38,780 nt of DNA. Source: Pseudomonadota bacterium (GTDB lineage Bacteria > Myxococcota_A > UBA796 > GCA-2862545). The notes under the pieces were generated by a model, which worked only from the letters and a program-made list of their open reading frames with translations, was not told the DNA's origin and did not search any database. The number at the start of each line of letters is the position of its first letter. Position 1 is the stretch's first letter. The stretch is from the NCBI GenBank assembly GCA_947475315.1, contig CANJMY010000031.1, positions 1 through 38,780 of the forward strand, given 5' to 3'. This document shows positions 30,710 to 38,516 of the stretch, in pieces. The translations under genes and the position numbers were made by a program.

Positions 30710-30721
30710 ACGCCGCGGCCG

Positions 30722-31411
30722 CTACTTGGTGGATCCCGAGGTGCCCGCCTCGACCAGCTCGTCGCTGGCAAGCACGACGACGCGCTCCACGCGCTCAAAG
30801 GCCGACAGGTCGGTCACCAGCCGCTCCATGGACGCGCCGCGGCGCAGCGTCACGCGGTACCACAGCGAGATGGTCTCGCCGAAGCGCACGCTCCGCGCCT
30901 GCTCCAGCCACCGCTTGGTGACGTGCTTGTCGAGCAGCTTGTCGATGTCCTCGTCGCCCTGCTCGTGGGCCACCAGGTCGATGCGCACGATGTTGGACTC
31001 GCCACCGCTCGGCAAGAGACCCATCACCAACAGCGCGAGCCCGATGGTGCCAATCCCGATCAGTCCGACGTGCCACGCGAGCACGCCCGCGGAGATGCCC
31101 ATGACCATGGCCAGGAACACAAACGCGATGTCGATGGGGTTGCCCAGGTTGGTGCGGAAGCGGATGACCGCGAGCGCGCCCACCAGGGTGAACGCGCGCG
31201 GCAGGCTCTCCCCAATGGTCAGCATGACCAGGCAGCCGCCCATGGACAGCAGCACCAACGCGACGGTGATCGACGGGCCGACGATGCGGTCCATGATCGC
31301 CAGACGATGCAGCAGCGCGACGGCCATGCCCAGCGCAAAGGAGAGCAGCATGGCCTGGACGATGGTGCTGTCGTCCAGTGGGACGATCGGCGGAACAGGG
31401 ACGGGGGTCAT
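30722..31411 (-). CDS. DUF4956 membrane protein
   Basis: The protein has 229 residues. Four or five membrane helices in the N-terminal 135 residues contain the family's core ESLPRAFTLVGALAVIRFRT followed by NPIDIAFVFLAMVMGI, which is the DUF4956 signature. The C-terminal ~90 residues form a cytoplasmic alpha/beta (ferredoxin-like) domain. DUF4956 proteins commonly sit beside VTC-domain polyphosphate polymerases, as here, and their role is not established. The ATG at 31411 overlaps the stop of the VTC gene as ATGA, so the two are translationally coupled. The sulfatase gene follows on the same strand after 82 bases and may be a separate unit. Confidence 0.88.
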   Translation of the reverse strand: MTPVPVPPIVPLDDSTIVQAMLLSFALGMAVALLHRLAIMDRIVGPSITVALVLLSMGGCLVMLTIGESLPRAFTLVGALAVIRFRTNLGNPIDIAFVFLAMVMGISAGVLAWHVGLIGIGTIGLALLVMGLLPSGGESNIVRIDLVAHEQGDEDIDKLLDKHVTKRWLEQARSVRFGETISLWYRVTLRRGASMERLVTDLSAFERVERVVVLASDELVEAGTSGSTK

Positions 31412-32217
31412 GCGGCGGTCCTCGCGCGCTTGAGCACGGTCACAGGCGTCATCAACTCGACCTCCCGAGGGCGGTCAGCGCGGAGACAGCGCGCGACCGA
31501 CAGACCAAACTTGGACACCGACTCCGCCACCAAGCCGAGGTCGCGCACGATCTGGCGCATCCACCGCGGCTGCGCGCCGTCGAACTTCAGCTCGAGCACC
31601 AACCACTCCGGCGCGAACAGCTCGAGGTCGGGCTCAGGGTACAGGTTGTTTGGCGGCGGGCGCACACTCGCCGTGATGTGCCTGTCGATGGTCAGCCGCA
31701 CCTTAGGGTACTCCGGCCGCGGGTCGACGTAGACCTCGCGATCGTAGTGCACCGACGTCACCGGGATCAGCCCGAACTGCTCGATCACGTTGCAGAAGCG
31801 GTGCGCCACCCGCGCCGACGCCTCCGGCGCGCTGGCCGCGAAGGTCACCCACGGCTTGTCACCGACGCGCGCCCACGTGTCCGCGTCGCCCACCTTGGCG
31901 CGCGACTTGATCACCTGGTCGTCCAGCTTGCGCTTGAGCTCGAAGAAGACCGGCGCGCGGTCTCCCGGCTTGCCGTAGGTGCGCGCCCGAACGCGGCGAC
32001 GCACCCGGCAGCGGTTCAGGCGGGAGTCGTAGGACTGCAGGTCGGGGGTGTCGAAGTACGTGCTGTGCACCACGTAGCCGGAGCCGCCGGCCTTCAGCGG
32101 TCGGCCGTTCGGGTCCGGGATGACAAACGGCGCAGACACCTCGAGGATGTGCGGGACATCCTCGGCGTGCACCATGTACTTCATCTCGTAGCGGCCGATG
32201 TCGAGGGCCGATGTCAC
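31408..32217 (-). CDS. VTC-domain polyphosphate polymerase-like protein
   Basis: The protein has 269 residues and is a whole VTC/CYTH-type tunnel domain. It opens with RYEMKYMV (Glu11 and Lys13). It then has VFFELKRKLDDQVIKSRAKV, the YDREVY strand, VRLTIDRHI, and LVLELKFDGAQPRWM, and finishes with a SKF segment. This is the order of basic and acidic strands that line the tunnel of VTC4, which makes polyphosphate from ATP. There is no SPX domain, as is usual for bacterial members. The start codon is GTG, overlapping the HlyD-like gene's stop as GTGA. It is coupled to DUF4956 downstream. A function in polyphosphate synthesis is likely from the family but not shown for this type of operon. Confidence 0.88.
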   Translation of the reverse strand: MTSALDIGRYEMKYMVHAEDVPHILEVSAPFVIPDPNGRPLKAGGSGYVVHSTYFDTPDLQSYDSRLNRCRVRRRVRARTYGKPGDRAPVFFELKRKLDDQVIKSRAKVGDADTWARVGDKPWVTFAASAPEASARVAHRFCNVIEQFGLIPVTSVHYDREVYVDPRPEYPKVRLTIDRHITASVRPPPNNLYPEPDLELFAPEWLVLELKFDGAQPRWMRQIVRDLGLVAESVSKFGLSVARCLRADRPREVELMTPVTVLKRARTAA

Positions 32218-33368
32218 TGCGGCTCCCCGCCCGAGGGCGCCGCGGCCACCGGCGCGCCTGCGGCCTTCCCGCCGTCTTCGACCACCAACGTCCCGGTCAT
32301 GCCAGGGCGAAGCGCCGAGTCGGCGTTCGAGACCTCGGCCGACACATAGACCATCGCGTGGCCGTCGAGCGAGACGATCGACTCGGCGACCTCGGAGACG
32401 GTGGCCGAGAACACACGACCCGGCATGCTCCGCGTCCGCCAGGACAGGCGCGAGCCCGGCCGCAGCGTGGTCCGCACCGTCTCCGGGAGCATCCCGCGAA
32501 CGTAGACCGGGTCGAGCGCGTAGACGCGCAGCAGCGACGGGCCGCCGATCTCCACCACACCCGCCACCGGCGACGTGATCTTCTGACTGGCGAGGCGCGC
32601 CTGGGCCTCGGAGAGCTTGGCGTCCACGCTGGCGATCCGCGCGTCGACCGCAGCCACCTCCTCCGGACGAGCCGGGAGCTGCGCGGTCCGCACCGCCGCG
32701 TGCGCCGCGGCGACCTCGGACTGACGGGTGGCGACCCGATCCCGCGCCGCGTCGACCTCGGCCTGGGCAACGCCGGCGTTGCCGACCAAGCCCTGCAGGC
32801 GCTTGAGCACCGTCTGCTCCTCGACCAGGCGCGACTCAGCCACCGTGACGCCCTGCTTGGCCGCGGCGATCGTCTCCGCGCGCCCGCCCGCCAGCAGCAG
32901 GTCCTTGTCCGCGACCAGCCGCGCGCGCTGCGCCGTGAGGTCCGCGACCAGGGCGTCCGCCGTCGACGAGCCGATCTCCACCACCACGTCGCCCACCTGG
33001 ACCTGGTCGCCGGTGTTGAGGTGATCGGGGACCCGCACCTCGGTCAGCTCGGAGCGAGCCACCTCGACCGACGACTCCGCCGACACGCCGGCGCCCATTG
33101 CCGGCCGCCCGCTCTCCAAGCGCCAGGAGAAGCGACCGGGCTCGATCTCCGTGACCGTGAACGTCTTGCCCGCGTCGACCGTGGCCGAGCCAGACACCTG
33201 CCGGAAGTCCGAGTGCGACCAGGCGAGGCCCGCGAGCGCGAAGATGGCGCCCAGTCCGGCCACCAAGCGCCCCCCCCGGACCAAGCGTCGACGCGCACCG
33301 ATGGCGGTCGGCGCGCTGGCGGTGCGGTCGGCGGTCGAACCCTCGGGAGGCGTCGCGGGCTGGTTCAA
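32214..33368 (-). CDS. HlyD / RND-type periplasmic adaptor (membrane fusion) protein
   Basis: The protein has 384 residues. One membrane anchor (about 33-50) is followed by a beta/lipoyl half with GDQVQVGDVVVEIG, a long coiled-coil hairpin (about 145-275, rich in Ala, Glu and Arg), the returning lipoyl half (SPVAGVVEI), and a beta-barrel with MPGRVFSATVSEV. This is the standard adaptor layout of efflux and secretion pumps, but no inner-membrane pump or outer-membrane channel gene is next to it. The start codon is TTG with AGGAG six bases upstream. Its stop overlaps the VTC start, making it the first gene of a three-gene operon with VTC and DUF4956. A link between an export adaptor and polyphosphate synthesis is unusual. 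Confidence 0.85.
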   Translation of the reverse strand: MNQPATPPEGSTADRTASAPTAIGARRRLVRGGRLVAGLGAIFALAGLAWSHSDFRQVSGSATVDAGKTFTVTEIEPGRFSWRLESGRPAMGAGVSAESSVEVARSELTEVRVPDHLNTGDQVQVGDVVVEIGSSTADALVADLTAQRARLVADKDLLLAGGRAETIAAAKQGVTVAESRLVEEQTVLKRLQGLVGNAGVAQAEVDAARDRVATRQSEVAAAHAAVRTAQLPARPEEVAAVDARIASVDAKLSEAQARLASQKITSPVAGVVEIGGPSLLRVYALDPVYVRGMLPETVRTTLRPGSRLSWRTRSMPGRVFSATVSEVAESIVSLDGHAMVYVSAEVSNADSALRPGMTGTLVVEDGGKAAGAPVAAAPSGGEPQ

Positions 33369-33597
33369 TGCGTCTCCTGGAACTTGACGGTCCCGCGTCG
33401 GCTGCGTGACAGAGGTGTATCAACCACCCTACGGATGGTAGCACCTGAGGATCCGACGCGCCCAACCGATTGCGGCGCGTTTCGTATCCTGACCGCGTAC
33501 GGCAACGGCGCGTCGCCACCGACACCACTATCCCGGGCCCTCCACCATCGTACGCTGAGGTGTCGCGCGTACGGGCCTCCCCGAGGTAGGCGAGCGC

Positions 33598-34647
33598 ATG
33601 CACTCCATGCTCACCCTGCTCGCACTCTCTGCCATGACCGGTACGGCGCACGCCGCCACCGACGGCGTCTGCCGCACCTGGGGCGCGCCCAGCCCCGCCG
33701 CCACGGTCGACGACGACAAGGTGAACCAAGTCTCGGGCATCGTGGCGAGCCGCCGCTACCCAGGCCTGCTCTGGGCCGAGGAGGACGCGGGCTCCGACCC
33801 GGAGCTGATCGCCTTGGACTCGGACGGGACCAAGCTCAACCGGGTCACCGTCACCGGCGCCGAGAACACCGACTGGGAGGACATCACCCTCGGCCCGTGC
33901 CCCACCAACACCGCCGACGCTTGCGGCTGCCTCTACCTGGGCGACTTCGGCTCCAACGACGGCGAGCGCACGGAGGGCGTGGTCTGGGTGGTGCCTGAGC
34001 CGAGCCCGCTCGACGACCAGACCGTCGCGGCCACCGCGCTGCGCTTCTCCTGGCCCGACGGCCCGCACGACGCCGAGGCGCTGTTCGTCCACCCCGTCAC
34101 CGGCGTGATCACCGTGATCACCAAGGAGACCACGGGGCCGGCGCGCCTCTACCGCTTCCCCGGCACGGCTCTGACCCCGTCGTCGGACACCGTCGAGCTG
34201 CTGCCCGTGGGCACCTTGGACCTGGGTTTGGCGGGGTCGACCGGCGGTCGCGTCACGGGCGGCGCCATCTCCCCCCTCGGCGACCGGCTCGTGATCCGCA
34301 CCAGCGCCGACGCCCTGCTGTACCCGCTCGGCGCGGCAGACGTGGGCACCGCGCTCCAGGGTGACGCTGAGCGCGTGACGGTCCACGAGAGCACGACCGG
34401 CGAAGCGATCACCTTCAGCCCCGACGGCGAGCGCCTGCTGCTGGTCGACGAGGGCCCGAGCCCGACGGTCTGGCAGGTGGCCTGCGAGGACTTTGAGGCC
34501 ACCGGCACCGTCGACCCCGACCCGCTCGGCGCCTGCGAGGACACGACCGCGCCCAAGGGCTGCGCCTGTGACGAGTCCGAGGGAGCGCCAAATCTGGGGA
34601 TCCTGACCGGATTCTTCGGGGCGATTGTGCGCCGTCGACGCCGATGA
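33598..34647 (+). CDS. Secreted propeller-like protein with MYXO-CTERM-like C-terminal anchor signal
   Basis: The protein has 349 residues. The signal peptide MHSMLTLLALSAMTGTAHA has a type I cleavage site. The body is beta-rich and propeller-like: NTDWEDITLGPCP, CLYLGDFGSND, DAEALFVHPVTGVITVITK, GGAISPLGDRLVIRT and ITFSPDGERLLLVDE. The C-terminus has KGCACDESEG, then a hydrophobic stretch LGILTGFFGAIV, and ends in five Arg. This Cys-hydrophobic-poly-Arg tail matches the form of MYXO-CTERM signals, which are processed by myxosortase-type enzymes. The length and Gly/Ala content differ from the classic version. It is divergent from the HlyD-like operon across a 229-base gap that holds no other recognised element. 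Function is unknown, probably surface binding. Confidence 0.75.
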   Translation: MHSMLTLLALSAMTGTAHAATDGVCRTWGAPSPAATVDDDKVNQVSGIVASRRYPGLLWAEEDAGSDPELIALDSDGTKLNRVTVTGAENTDWEDITLGPCPTNTADACGCLYLGDFGSNDGERTEGVVWVVPEPSPLDDQTVAATALRFSWPDGPHDAEALFVHPVTGVITVITKETTGPARLYRFPGTALTPSSDTVELLPVGTLDLGLAGSTGGRVTGGAISPLGDRLVIRTSADALLYPLGAADVGTALQGDAERVTVHESTTGEAITFSPDGERLLLVDEGPSPTVWQVACEDFEATGTVDPDPLGACEDTTAPKGCACDESEGAPNLGILTGFFGAIVRRRRR

Positions 34648-34732
34648 TCGGGCAGCCGCCCAAGGCTCACCCGCTCGTCACCGGACCGCCACACAGCAGC
34701 GATAGGCTCCAGACATCCGAGCTGGAGCTCCC

Positions 34733-35014
34733 GTGGACGCGTGCCTCGTCGACTTGCCCAAGCTCACCCGCGCGTGGATGACGCACACGCACTTTGGCGA
34801 GGCCGCAGCCCGCCTGCGCGCCGTCGCACCTGGCCCGGTGGCCGCCGTCGACGTGCCTGCGCTCATGACGGCGCTGGGCCTCGACGCCCAGAACCTATCC
34901 CGGGCTGACGTGCTCCGCGCGATCAGCCTCGCCGCCGAGACGCACCCCGACGCGCAGGTCCGCCGCGCGCTCGCCGCGAGCGTGGACGCGGCGATGGACG
35001 CCATGTACCCCTAG
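34733..35014 (+). CDS. Small protein of unknown function
   Basis: The protein has 93 residues. The start codon is GTG with GGAG five bases upstream, and codon use matches its neighbours. The sequence is mostly helical and Ala/Leu/Asp-rich (for example FGEAAARLRAVAPG, VPALMTALGLDAQNLSRADV, VRRALAASVDAAMDAMYP), with no Cys and no signal peptide. I do not recognise a family. It lies in the 85-base gap after the MYXO-CTERM-like gene and converges with phoU (17 bases between the stops). It is probably a real cytoplasmic gene, though its short length leaves some doubt. Confidence 0.55.
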   Translation: MDACLVDLPKLTRAWMTHTHFGEAAARLRAVAPGPVAAVDVPALMTALGLDAQNLSRADVLRAISLAAETHPDAQVRRALAASVDAAMDAMYP

Positions 35015-35021
35015 CGCGAAC

Positions 35022-35048
35022 CGGACGGAGGCTAGTCCAGCCCGTCCG
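35022..35048. terminator. Hairpin between convergent genes
   Basis: CGGACGG (35022-35028) and CCGTCCG (35042-35048) form a 7-bp stem with a 13-base loop. It straddles the end of phoU and follows the small protein gene. It has no T tract, so it is a weak bidirectional terminator candidate. Confidence 0.35.
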
Positions 35049-35712
35049 CGCCGTGCCGCAGCACCTGACCTTCCGCGTAGAACACCACCATCTCGGCGAT
35101 GTTGCAGGCGTGGTCGGCGATGCGTTCCAGGTTCCGCGAGATGCTCGACCACGCGAACGTACGGTCGAGCTGGTCGGGCTGATCCTTGCCCAGCGCGATC
35201 ATGCGCCGGAGGATGTCCTTGTGGAGCCGATCCAGGTCTTGGTCGTCCTGGATGACGCGGCGGGCCGCGATCCCGTCGCGGGTGGCCAACGCCGTCATCG
35301 CGCGCGCGACCTGCTCGACCGCGCCGTTCGCGAGCATGACCACTTCGGTCAGCGTGTCGGACTCGGGCCAGGAGGCGATCTCGATGGCGCGCTCGGCCAC
35401 GTGGCTGGCGAGGTCGCCGATGCGCTCCATGTCGACGTCGCTCTTCAGCGCGCACATCACTAGGCGCAGATCCTCGCCCACCGGCGAGCGGCGCGCGAGC
35501 AGCGTCACGCAGAGCCGGTCCAGCTCGTTCTCGAGGCGATCCAGGTCGCGCTCGTTCGCGATGACGCGGCGCGCCAGACTGGCGTCACGGCTGAGCAGCG
35601 CCGCGACGGCCTCACGGACCATCTGCTCCGCGCGCGCACCGGTACGCTCCAGGGCGTCGCGGAGCACATTGAGCTCGTCCTCGTAGGCGTGATCAAGATG
35701 AGGCGTCTGCAT
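35032..35712 (-). CDS. phoU: Phosphate signalling protein PhoU
   Basis: The protein has 226 residues and is made of two PhoU three-helix repeats. Each repeat carries the metal-binding E-x-x-x-R-(I/L)-(G/A)-D motif: DMERIGDLASHVAE in the first and NLERIADHACNIAE in the second. PhoU links the Pst transporter to the PhoR sensor kinase and represses the Pho regulon when phosphate is high. The ATG at 35712 lies six bases after GGAAGGT, and the frame also allows a TTG one codon earlier. It is the last gene of the pst cluster, 14 bases after pstC. Its presence at the end supports a complete Pho-sensing unit even though pstA is not visible. Confidence 0.95.
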   Translation of the reverse strand: MQTPHLDHAYEDELNVLRDALERTGARAEQMVREAVAALLSRDASLARRVIANERDLDRLENELDRLCVTLLARRSPVGEDLRLVMCALKSDVDMERIGDLASHVAERAIEIASWPESDTLTEVVMLANGAVEQVARAMTALATRDGIAARRVIQDDQDLDRLHKDILRRMIALGKDQPDQLDRTFAWSSISRNLERIADHACNIAEMVVFYAEGQVLRHGADGLD

Positions 35713-35726
35713 CAAGGGACCTTCCG

Positions 35727-36623
35727 CTAGCGCTCGCGCCGACCGCGCAGGGTGAAATCGGCTGTCAGGTTCACGACGAATGTAACGGCGAAGAGCAGAA
35801 TTCCCAAGGCGAACAGCGACTGGTAGTGCTGACCACCCCGAACAGCTTCGCCCAGCTCAGCCGCGATCGTCGCGGTGATGGTACGAACCGGGTCGAACAA
35901 TCCGTGCGGGATCCGAACGGCGTGACCGGTGACCATTAGCACGGCCATGGTCTCACCGACGCAGCGGCCGACGCCCAGCAACACCGCGACCAGCAGGCCG
36001 CGCTGCGCGGCCGGCAGCAGCACGCGTCGCACCATCTCCCACTTGGTGGCGCCCATGGCGACCGCCGCCTGACGGTAGCTCTCCGGCACGGCGCGCAGCG
36101 CGTCCTCGCCCAGCGACACCAGCAGCGGCAGCGTCATCAGCGCCAGCACGATGGCGCCGTTCAGGCCGTTCAGGCCGACCTGCGCGCCCATGTCCTGCAG
36201 CAGCGGGTTGAGGATCATGACGCCGATGAAGCCCCACACCACGCTGGGGATGGCCGCGAGCAGCTCGATGATGATCTTGAGCGACTCGCGGGTGCGCTCG
36301 CTCGCGAACTCAGAGAGGTAGACCGCCGCCGCCAGGCCCACGGGGACCGAGATCAGCAGCGACAAGCCGACGCACCAGAGGGTGCCGACGAGCAGGGCCA
36401 CCAAGCCAAAGACCGGCGGCTCGGCCGTCGGGCTCCAGTCCATCGACGTGAGCATCTCGACGAAGTGACCGGCGAGGAAGCCAATGCCTTCCTTGCCGAT
36501 GAACACGAAGATCGCGAGGATGAAGACGATGGAGCTGATCCCGGAAAGCCGGATCAGCCCCTCGATCACGAACTCCACGTAGCGCGTGTGCGCCGGTGGG
36601 CGTCGACGTGTCACCGTCTCCAT
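35727..36623 (-). CDS. pstC: Phosphate ABC transporter permease PstC
   Basis: The protein has 298 residues with about six membrane helices. The cytoplasmic coupling segment SYRQAAVAMGATKWEMVRRV contains the EAA-like loop, and VGRCVGETMAVLMVTG is the motif that separates PstC from PstA. It is slightly shorter than E. coli PstC (319 residues), mostly at the N-terminus. It forms half of the inner-membrane phosphate channel and would normally pair with PstA, which is not found in this window. The ATG at 36623 lies 15 bases after the pstS stop, and phoU follows after 14 bases. If PstA is missing altogether, PstC might form a homodimer, but it may be upstream of the right edge. Confidence 0.92.
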   Translation of the reverse strand: METVTRRRPPAHTRYVEFVIEGLIRLSGISSIVFILAIFVFIGKEGIGFLAGHFVEMLTSMDWSPTAEPPVFGLVALLVGTLWCVGLSLLISVPVGLAAAVYLSEFASERTRESLKIIIELLAAIPSVVWGFIGVMILNPLLQDMGAQVGLNGLNGAIVLALMTLPLLVSLGEDALRAVPESYRQAAVAMGATKWEMVRRVLLPAAQRGLLVAVLLGVGRCVGETMAVLMVTGHAVRIPHGLFDPVRTITATIAAELGEAVRGGQHYQSLFALGILLFAVTFVVNLTADFTLRGRRER

Positions 36624-36638
36624 AAGGCGAAGCTCCTC

Positions 36639-37664
36639 TTAGGGGTGCGCGGGGGCCGGGGCGGCGGGGGCGGCGCCCTCGGCGGGAGCGGCGGCGGGGG
36701 CTGCGCCCTCGACGGCCGGAGCGGCGGCGGGGGCTGCGCCCTCGACGGCCGGAGCGGCGGCGGCGTCAGCCGGAGCGGCGGCGCCCGAGACAGGCAGCGG
36801 CACGAAGCCCGACGCGACGATCGTCGGCGTGGCGGCCGGCGACAGGACCCAGGCGATGAAGTCCTTGGCGGCGCCAGTGGGCTCACCGTTGGTGTACACG
36901 TAGAGCGGGCGGCTGAACGGGTAGCTGCCGGCCAGGACGTTGGCCTCGGACGGCTCGATGCAGGCCTCGCCCTTGGCCTTGCTCAGGCAGACGTGGCGGG
37001 TGGTGGCGCTGGAGTAGCCCATGCCGCCGTAGCCGATGGCGCACTTGGTGGTGCCGACCACGTCGACGACCTGCTGCGTGCCGGACTGGTCCATGGTGGA
37101 GGTGAACTTGCCCTCCTTGCCGAGGACGACCTCCTTGAAGTACTCGTAGGTGCCCGAGTTGTTCTGGCGGCCGACCTTCACGATGGTGTCATCGCCGTTG
37201 CCGCAGTCGAGCGCGACGCCGACATCCTTCCAGTGGTTGCAGGTGCCGTCCGACCCGAAGATGCACTTCAGCTCTTCGAAGCTGATCTGCGTGATGGGGT
37301 TGTCCTTGTCGACGTAGATGGACAGGCCGTCGAGCGCGACCTCGGTCTCGAACGCGGTGACGCCGTTCGCGGAGGCCTGGGCCTTCTCCTCGTCCTTCAT
37401 GGCGCGCGACGAGTTGGCGATGTCCGTGGTCTTGTCGATGAGGGACTTGATGCCGGTGCCCGAGCCGCCGCCGGTCACCGCGACGATGACCTTGGGGTTG
37501 GTCTTGGAGTACTCCTCCGAGAGACGCTGCATCAGGTTGACCATGGTGTCGGAGCCCTTGTCCTGGAGGACGACGGGCTTGTCCTCGACGGGCGCGTCGG
37601 AAGCGCCACCGCCGCAGGCGGCGAGGGAGAGGATGGCGAGACCGATGGGGAGGAGGCGGGTCAT
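36639..37664 (-). CDS. pstS: Phosphate-binding lipoprotein PstS with Ala/Pro-rich repeat tail
   Basis: The protein has 341 residues. The signal MTRLLPIGLAILSLAAC has lipobox Cys17. The binding domain has the phosphate-contacting segments KGSDTM, GGGSGTGIKSLI, NSSRAM and RQNNSGTYEYF, as in PstS. After about residue 295 there is an Ala/Pro/Glu tail of 11-residue repeats (consensus AVEGAAPAAAP), which is not part of the usual PstS fold. The tail could act as a flexible spacer through the wall or cell envelope. AGGAG lies seven bases before the ATG at 37664. A 90-base gap upstream holds tandem GTCA repeats that may be a Pho box. It captures phosphate for PstC/PstA. Confidence 0.92.
   Translation of the reverse strand: MTRLLPIGLAILSLAACGGGASDAPVEDKPVVLQDKGSDTMVNLMQRLSEEYSKTNPKVIVAVTGGGSGTGIKSLIDKTTDIANSSRAMKDEEKAQASANGVTAFETEVALDGLSIYVDKDNPITQISFEELKCIFGSDGTCNHWKDVGVALDCGNGDDTIVKVGRQNNSGTYEYFKEVVLGKEGKFTSTMDQSGTQQVVDVVGTTKCAIGYGGMGYSSATTRHVCLSKAKGEACIEPSEANVLAGSYPFSRPLYVYTNGEPTGAAKDFIAWVLSPAATPTIVASGFVPLPVSGAAAPADAAAAPAVEGAAPAAAPAVEGAAPAAAPAEGAAPAAPAPAHP
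36686..36751 (-). repeat. Two identical 33-base tandem copies in the pstS tail
   Basis: The units at 36686-36718 and 36719-36751 are identical over 33 bases (11 codons each), and a third, partial copy follows. They code the Ala/Pro/Glu spacer at the end of PstS. Exact identity suggests a recent duplication that could vary between strains. Confidence 0.85.
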
Positions 37665-37737
37665 GGAGGACTCCTGTTTGACATTTGTGACGAACGCCGC
37701 TCTAGCGCTCAGCGGAGACGTGACCGGGTCGGTTGTG

Positions 37738-37752
37738 TGACGATTGGGTGAC
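37738..37752 (-). promoter_or_regulatory. Tandem GTCA direct repeat with 11-base period, possible Pho box
   Basis: On the gene strand GTCA occurs at 37752-37749 and again at 37741-37738, an 11-base spacing like the repeats of the PhoB box (CTGTCA...). Two more GTCA elements lie nearer the pstS start. The site is just past the pstB stop and about 75-90 bases before the pstS ATG. The match covers only the GTCA core. Confidence 0.35.
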
Positions 37753-37754
37753 GC

Positions 37755-38516
37755 TCAGCCGTAACGGCCCTCAATGTAGCGGGCGGTCCGCTCGTCCTTG
37801 GGACGGGTAAACACGTCGACCGTGGCGCCGAGCTCGACCAGCTCGCCCATCAACATGAAGACGCAGCGGTCGGAGATGCGACGCGCCTGCTGCATGTTGT
37901 GGGTGACGACGACCTGCGTGTACTTGCCGCGCAGGCTGCCCATCAGCTCCTCGACCGCGCCAATGCCGTTGGGGTCGAGCGCCGAGCAGGGCTCGTCCAT
38001 CAGCAGGACCTTGGGCTTGAGCGGCAGCAAGCGCGCGATGCACAGCTTCTGGCGGGCCTCCAGCGAGAGCGTCTCCGCGTCGTCGTGGAGGCGGTCCTTT
38101 ACCTGGTCCCAGAGCAACACCTGCTCGAGCGCGTCCTGCATCAGGCCCTCCTGCTCGCTCTTGGGCGTGCGGGACGCGTGCAGGCGCACACCGAACAGGA
38201 CGTTGTCGCGGATGGAGAGCGGCAGCGGGTTGGGCCGCTGAAACACCATGCCCACGTCACGACGCAGCGCCAAGACGTCGGTCTTGGGCGCCATGATGTC
38301 GTAGCCGGCGACCTCCAGGTCGCCTTCGGTGCGGACATAGGGCTGGTCGTTCATGCGGTTGAAGCAGCGCAGCAGCGTGCTCTTTCCGCAGCCCGACGGC
38401 CCGATCATCGACAGGATCTCGCCCGGGACAACCGCCAGATCCACACGGTCCAGCGCGCGGAACGCGCCGTACCACAGCGACAGGCCGCGCACGGAGATGA
38501 CGCGATCGGCGCTCAT
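37755..38516 (-). CDS. pstB: PstB-like phosphate ABC transporter ATPase with degenerate signature motif
   Basis: The protein has 253 residues. Walker A GPSGCGKST is at 39-47. The Q loop is VGMVFQRPNPLPLSI. Walker B is VLLMDEPCSALDP, and the switch His206 is in VTHNMQQ. The ABC signature, normally LSGGQQQRLCIAR in PstB, is LSLEARQKLCIAR here (LSLEA at 150-154), so both signature glycines are lost. The rest, including the end GRYG, is a normal PstB. The signature of one subunit completes the ATP site of the other, so this change would weaken the site formed with the partner's Walker motifs. The ATG at 38516 overlaps the stop of the upstream ATPase gene as ATGA. It is the upstream gene of pstS, with 90 bases between. 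Confidence 0.9.
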   Translation of the reverse strand: MSADRVISVRGLSLWYGAFRALDRVDLAVVPGEILSMIGPSGCGKSTLLRCFNRMNDQPYVRTEGDLEVAGYDIMAPKTDVLALRRDVGMVFQRPNPLPLSIRDNVLFGVRLHASRTPKSEQEGLMQDALEQVLLWDQVKDRLHDDAETLSLEARQKLCIARLLPLKPKVLLMDEPCSALDPNGIGAVEELMGSLRGKYTQVVVTHNMQQARRISDRCVFMLMGELVELGATVDVFTRPKDERTARYIEGRYG

